A stretch of DNA of 44,004 bases from an uncultured Microcaldota archaeon. GTDB taxonomy: Archaea; Micrarchaeota; Micrarchaeia; Anstonellales; Bilamarchaeaceae. The stretch is taken from contig CAILMQ010000034.1 in the NCBI GenBank assembly GCA_903835385.1, forward strand, positions 1 through 44,004, written 5' to 3'. Position 1 is the first letter of the stretch. Each line of letters starts with the position of its first letter. Both the position numbers and the translations under genes were made by a program. This document shows positions 41,574 to 44,004 of the stretch, in pieces. Below the pieces are notes generated by a model that was not told the DNA's origin, did no database searches, and worked only from the letters and a program-made list of their open reading frames with translations.

Positions 41574-42635
41574 ATGCGGGAAAAGCGGATTTTCTACGCC
41601 ATATTCGCGCTTCTGGCAGTGTCCGTGCTTTTGTCCGGTTGCCTAGACCTGGGGAATCCGCAGCAGAACGGGACCAATGCCGCTCCTTCCCCGCAAACCG
41701 CGCCCGCGCAGCAGAACGCGACCGCCCAGCCCGCAGCCGGCTGCGGCAATCTTGAGGTCTACGTTTTGAATGTGAGCCAGGCAGACTCAATCTTTATCCG
41801 CACGCCCGGAAACAGGACCATCCTGATTGACGCCGGTTCGGGAATGAAGCCGAATTCCTCTTCCAACGCGCTCGCCTTCCTGAAAAAAATGAACGTCACT
41901 AAAATAGACTACCTCGTCGCCTCGCACCTCCACGAGGACCACATCGGAGGCATGGACAACATATTCACCGGCTTCAGCATCGGCACGGTTTATGACAACG
42001 GGAACTGCGCAAACCTGACGACGCAGGTTGTGAAGGAATTCCTATCCTACGCGGCGCTGACAATGCCGGTTTCCGTCACTACTGCTGCAGACATCCCTTC
42101 CGACGGCTGCCTTTCCGAGGCAAAGCTCATTTTCCCATACGGCCAGCCAAAGGGCTGCTCCAAAAGCAATGAGAACGACAACTCGGTCCTTCTCCACCTG
42201 GTGTACGGGAACACGTCGTTCCTTTTCACAGGCGACTGCGGCGCGGCCTGCGAATCCGCGGTGATATCGCAGGGAAGCACGCTCAAATCGGATTTCCTGA
42301 AAGTCGCTCATCACGGGAGCGACACGTCCTCGTCGCAGCAATTCCTGGATGCGGTCGGAGCTAAGTACTACGTGATATCCACGGACAAGGCCAGGAGCGT
42401 GACGGACGGATATTTCCATCCAAGGGAAATCACGCTTGAAAAGCTCTACGCGCTTTCTCCCACGGGCACCTATCGCACTGATTTGAACGGGGACGTGAAG
42501 GCGGTTTCGGACGGCAGCGGCATAACGATGATTCCTTCCGTTGAGTCCGACCAGTGCGACACGTTCAAGGGCTATGCTTCGGCCGACGCGTCGAGCTATT
42601 CGCTCATACCAGCGCTTTCAGGGTCGTGCGGGTGA
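41574..42635 (+). CDS. Metallo-beta-lactamase-fold lipoprotein (ComEC/Rec2 C-terminal-like)
   Basis: 353 residues. Lipobox LLSGC with Cys23 after FALLAVSVLL, then an Asn/Gln/Pro linker, then a metallo-beta-lactamase domain: HLHEDHIGG (His118, His120, Asp122, His123), FTGDCG (Asp) and FLKVAHHGSDTSSSQQ (His). This arrangement is that of the hydrolase domain of competence protein ComEC, which degrades DNA strands at the cell surface, here as a free lipoprotein without the ComEC channel. Inferred role: surface nuclease or phosphohydrolase, possibly for nucleic acid scavenging. Leaderless from ATG 41574, 28 nt from the TATA box. Confidence 0.85.
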   Translation: MREKRIFYAIFALLAVSVLLSGCLDLGNPQQNGTNAAPSPQTAPAQQNATAQPAAGCGNLEVYVLNVSQADSIFIRTPGNRTILIDAGSGMKPNSSSNALAFLKKMNVTKIDYLVASHLHEDHIGGMDNIFTGFSIGTVYDNGNCANLTTQVVKEFLSYAALTMPVSVTTAADIPSDGCLSEAKLIFPYGQPKGCSKSNENDNSVLLHLVYGNTSFLFTGDCGAACESAVISQGSTLKSDFLKVAHHGSDTSSSQQFLDAVGAKYYVISTDKARSVTDGYFHPREITLEKLYALSPTGTYRTDLNGDVKAVSDGSGITMIPSVESDQCDTFKGYASADASSYSLIPALSGSCG

Positions 42636-42658
42636 AAAGCCGGAACACCGGCCTCGGG

Positions 42659-43582
42659 CTAAGCATCGTCAGCAATTATTATTATCGTGGAAAAGTCGCT
42701 TTGCAGGAAAATGCTGTCCCGGACCCCGGGCCTGGAGGCACGCTCGCCATCGGGTTCGAAAAAAGGTGCGATTTCCCTCAGGAAAGTCACGGCGAAATTC
42801 CGTTCATCAATCAGGGCGTCCCTGAGGTTCTCTTTCAATCCCACGGGCATCACGAAAGTAATCAATACAGGTGACGATTCCTGGCCCACAGTACCGAGTC
42901 CAAGCTGTCCTCCTGTTATCCTGCTTACCATGCAAACAACCAGGTCATCCCCATCGGTCTGGAAATATACGGTTTTGGGGCTTAATGACCACTCGTTATA
43001 GTTGTCCTTGCATGTCGCCCAGAAATCGCCAAGTGTCGCCCTTCCGGCGAGTTCCGGAGTTGCGGATTTGCCGCAAAAAATGAAACCGTCATAGGTCGAT
43101 GGGAACAGGAATATTCCCCCGATGGCATGGAGCTTTATTTTTTCTATGACCTGTGCAGGCGACAGTTTTCTTTCCAGTTCGGACATGCCCGGAAGAGATG
43201 CTGATTCATCCACAAATTGGGTTTGAAACTCTGGCCCCTGATGCGGCCCGGTTTGGGAACTGGCGGCCACTGCCACGGAGTCCCGGGCCCGTGGCGCAGG
43301 ATTCGATGCGACTGGTCCGATTGCCGGATGGGCTTCATGCGCGTCAGGGGCGGTATTGGCCAAAGCCCTTTCGAATATGGCATCCATGGCCTGGTCAATT
43401 GGAAGCCGGGACGCCTCGATTCCGGCTTTAGGTCCCGCCCAGTTCGCATCTGCAAGCGGGGCCGGCATCGGTCCGGCCGGCTCCCTTCTTTCTACCGGAG
43501 CCCGCCCGCCATTTACCTGGGCCCCTTTCTGCTCCCTGGTATGGCTCCTGTCCATGAGCATTCGTCCGGTGAATTTTCTCAT
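42659..43582 (-). CDS. Unknown 307-residue protein
   Basis: Not recognised. Residues 1-130 are low-complexity, Ala/Pro/Arg-rich and likely disordered. The C-terminal 170 residues look like a compact alpha/beta domain: LSPAQVIEKIKLHAIGGIFL, FPSTYDGFIFCGKSATPELA, TLGDFWATCKDNYNEWSL, VVCMVSRITGGQLGLGTVG, VLITFVMPVGLKENLRDALI. It ends in a beta strand SDFSTIIIIADDA. No signal or membrane helix. A TATA-like TTTTTATATATTTC lies upstream of ATG 43582. Confidence 0.55.
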   Translation of the reverse strand: MRKFTGRMLMDRSHTREQKGAQVNGGRAPVERREPAGPMPAPLADANWAGPKAGIEASRLPIDQAMDAIFERALANTAPDAHEAHPAIGPVASNPAPRARDSVAVAASSQTGPHQGPEFQTQFVDESASLPGMSELERKLSPAQVIEKIKLHAIGGIFLFPSTYDGFIFCGKSATPELAGRATLGDFWATCKDNYNEWSLSPKTVYFQTDGDDLVVCMVSRITGGQLGLGTVGQESSPVLITFVMPVGLKENLRDALIDERNFAVTFLREIAPFFEPDGERASRPGVRDSIFLQSDFSTIIIIADDA

Positions 43583-44004
43583 GTGACAATATATGTTAAG
43601 AAATATATAAAAATGTGCCTAAAGGCAGTTATCTTTTTACCCCTTGCCGGTTCAAGAAGAAAAATAGCGCGTTTGGACTCCCGGGGCGCGAGTAAAACGC
43701 CAAAGGGCTTTCGGAGCATCAGAATCGCTGGAGACGACGAATCCTAAGAAAACAGAAAGAACACGATGAATTACCGCACTAATGAGAATACCTGAGAAAA
43801 TACAGAAGCCTCGGGAGAATCCAGAGAGGTTATCTGAGAGTGTAGCCAAGAAGCCTTGAACCAATGGTTCAAGATTCGCCATGAACTTCGTTCATGACGA
43901 AAGCCAAATACGCTTTCCACTGAGGCTGGTTCTGAGATAAGAGCTATTTAAGGCTTGACCTGATGGGGGTTAGACGCTTGTCTAAGATTACTGCAAATCT
44001 ATTA
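43583..44004. other. Right-end spacer with several hairpins, no confident gene
   Basis: 422 bases, relatively AT-rich. Hairpins: CTTGAACC/GGTTCAAG (8 bp, loop AAT, 43855-43873), CATGAAC/GTTCATG (7 bp, loop TTC, 43880-43896) and TTAGAC/GTCTAA (43970-43985). Spaced GAGAA-like words occur at 43780-43840. A minus-strand frame of 76 codons (43652-43882) and an open plus-strand start at 43963 are discussed elsewhere; neither is convincing. Confidence 0.4.

Noticed and set aside
43652-43882. Minus-strand frame of 76 codons with a hydrophobic middle
   Set aside because: Codon use is unlike the neighbours, and the start lies in a hairpin without a good ribosome-binding site. A TATA-like CCTTAAATAG upstream keeps it possible, but I would not annotate it.
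43963-44004. Possible plus-strand gene start running off the window (MGVRRLSKIT...)
   Set aside because: Only 14 codons are visible, and the nearest TATA-like element is too close to the ATG.

Overview
The window is a GC-rich stretch of an archaeal chromosome. The evidence is the set of archaeal-type genes: aIF1A, aIF2-beta, the replication factor C small subunit, ribosomal protein L10e, the short archaeal PEP carboxylase and a KaiC-like ATPase. TATA boxes lie about 25-30 nt upstream of many starts, so many transcripts look leaderless, and tRNA introns are flanked by bulge-helix-bulge motifs. The mix of core genes with many secreted or repeat proteins of unknown function, and of tRNA introns at unusual positions, fits a DPANN archaeon such as a Micrarchaeota or Diapherotrites member. 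That placement is inference; the sequence alone does not prove it.

Layout. 3-5207: 3' part of a giant beta-helix/Ig-like surface protein that starts before the window. 5284-7513 (minus): aIF1A, aIF2-beta and S-adenosylhomocysteine hydrolase. 7656-12777 (plus): an overlapping operon of PadR regulator, ABC ATPase, secreted CARDB-like protein and two MacB/FtsX permeases. 12829-14137 (minus): a tRNA-Ser(UGA) gene lacking its 5' part, abutting a HEAT-like repeat protein. 14287-17580: topoisomerase I and phosphoglycerate kinase. 17586-20994 (minus): an orphan ParB-like protein and IleRS. 21127-24110: a two-gene operon of unknown role (648-aa repeat protein plus exported transglutaminase/TPR protein). 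24133-26589: KaiC-like ATPase divergent from RFC small subunit, then a secreted protein. 26797-27113: a 46-aa zinc-ribbon gene with a structured leader. 27114-30846: metallopeptidase, PurD-like ATP-grasp enzyme, PEP carboxylase. 30911-35617: membrane protein, small conserved protein, ankyrin protein, winged-helix protein, lipoprotein, and a long coiled-coil protein with an N-terminal winged helix. 35710-37597: L10e and an unknown protein. 37673-40953: tRNA-Gly with two introns, VOC protein, triosephosphate isomerase, LAGLIDADG homing endonuclease overlapping a two-intron tRNA-Ser(CGA), and a radical SAM protein. 40982-43582: exported Cys-rich protein, ComEC-like lipoprotein hydrolase, unknown protein. 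43583-44004: no confident gene, several hairpins.

The strongest unusual signal is in the tRNAs. All three recognisable tRNA genes contain introns, five in total. Four of these have textbook bulge-helix-bulge splice sites; the fifth sits in the T-loop. One tRNA gene shares its first 15 nt with the end of a homing endonuclease ORF. Another lacks its acceptor 5' strand and most of its D-arm and is either a trans-split half or a disrupted gene. Central metabolism is represented by PGK, TPI and PEPC, pointing to glycolysis or gluconeogenesis linked to oxaloacetate. No CRISPR array, insertion sequence or rRNA gene was seen.
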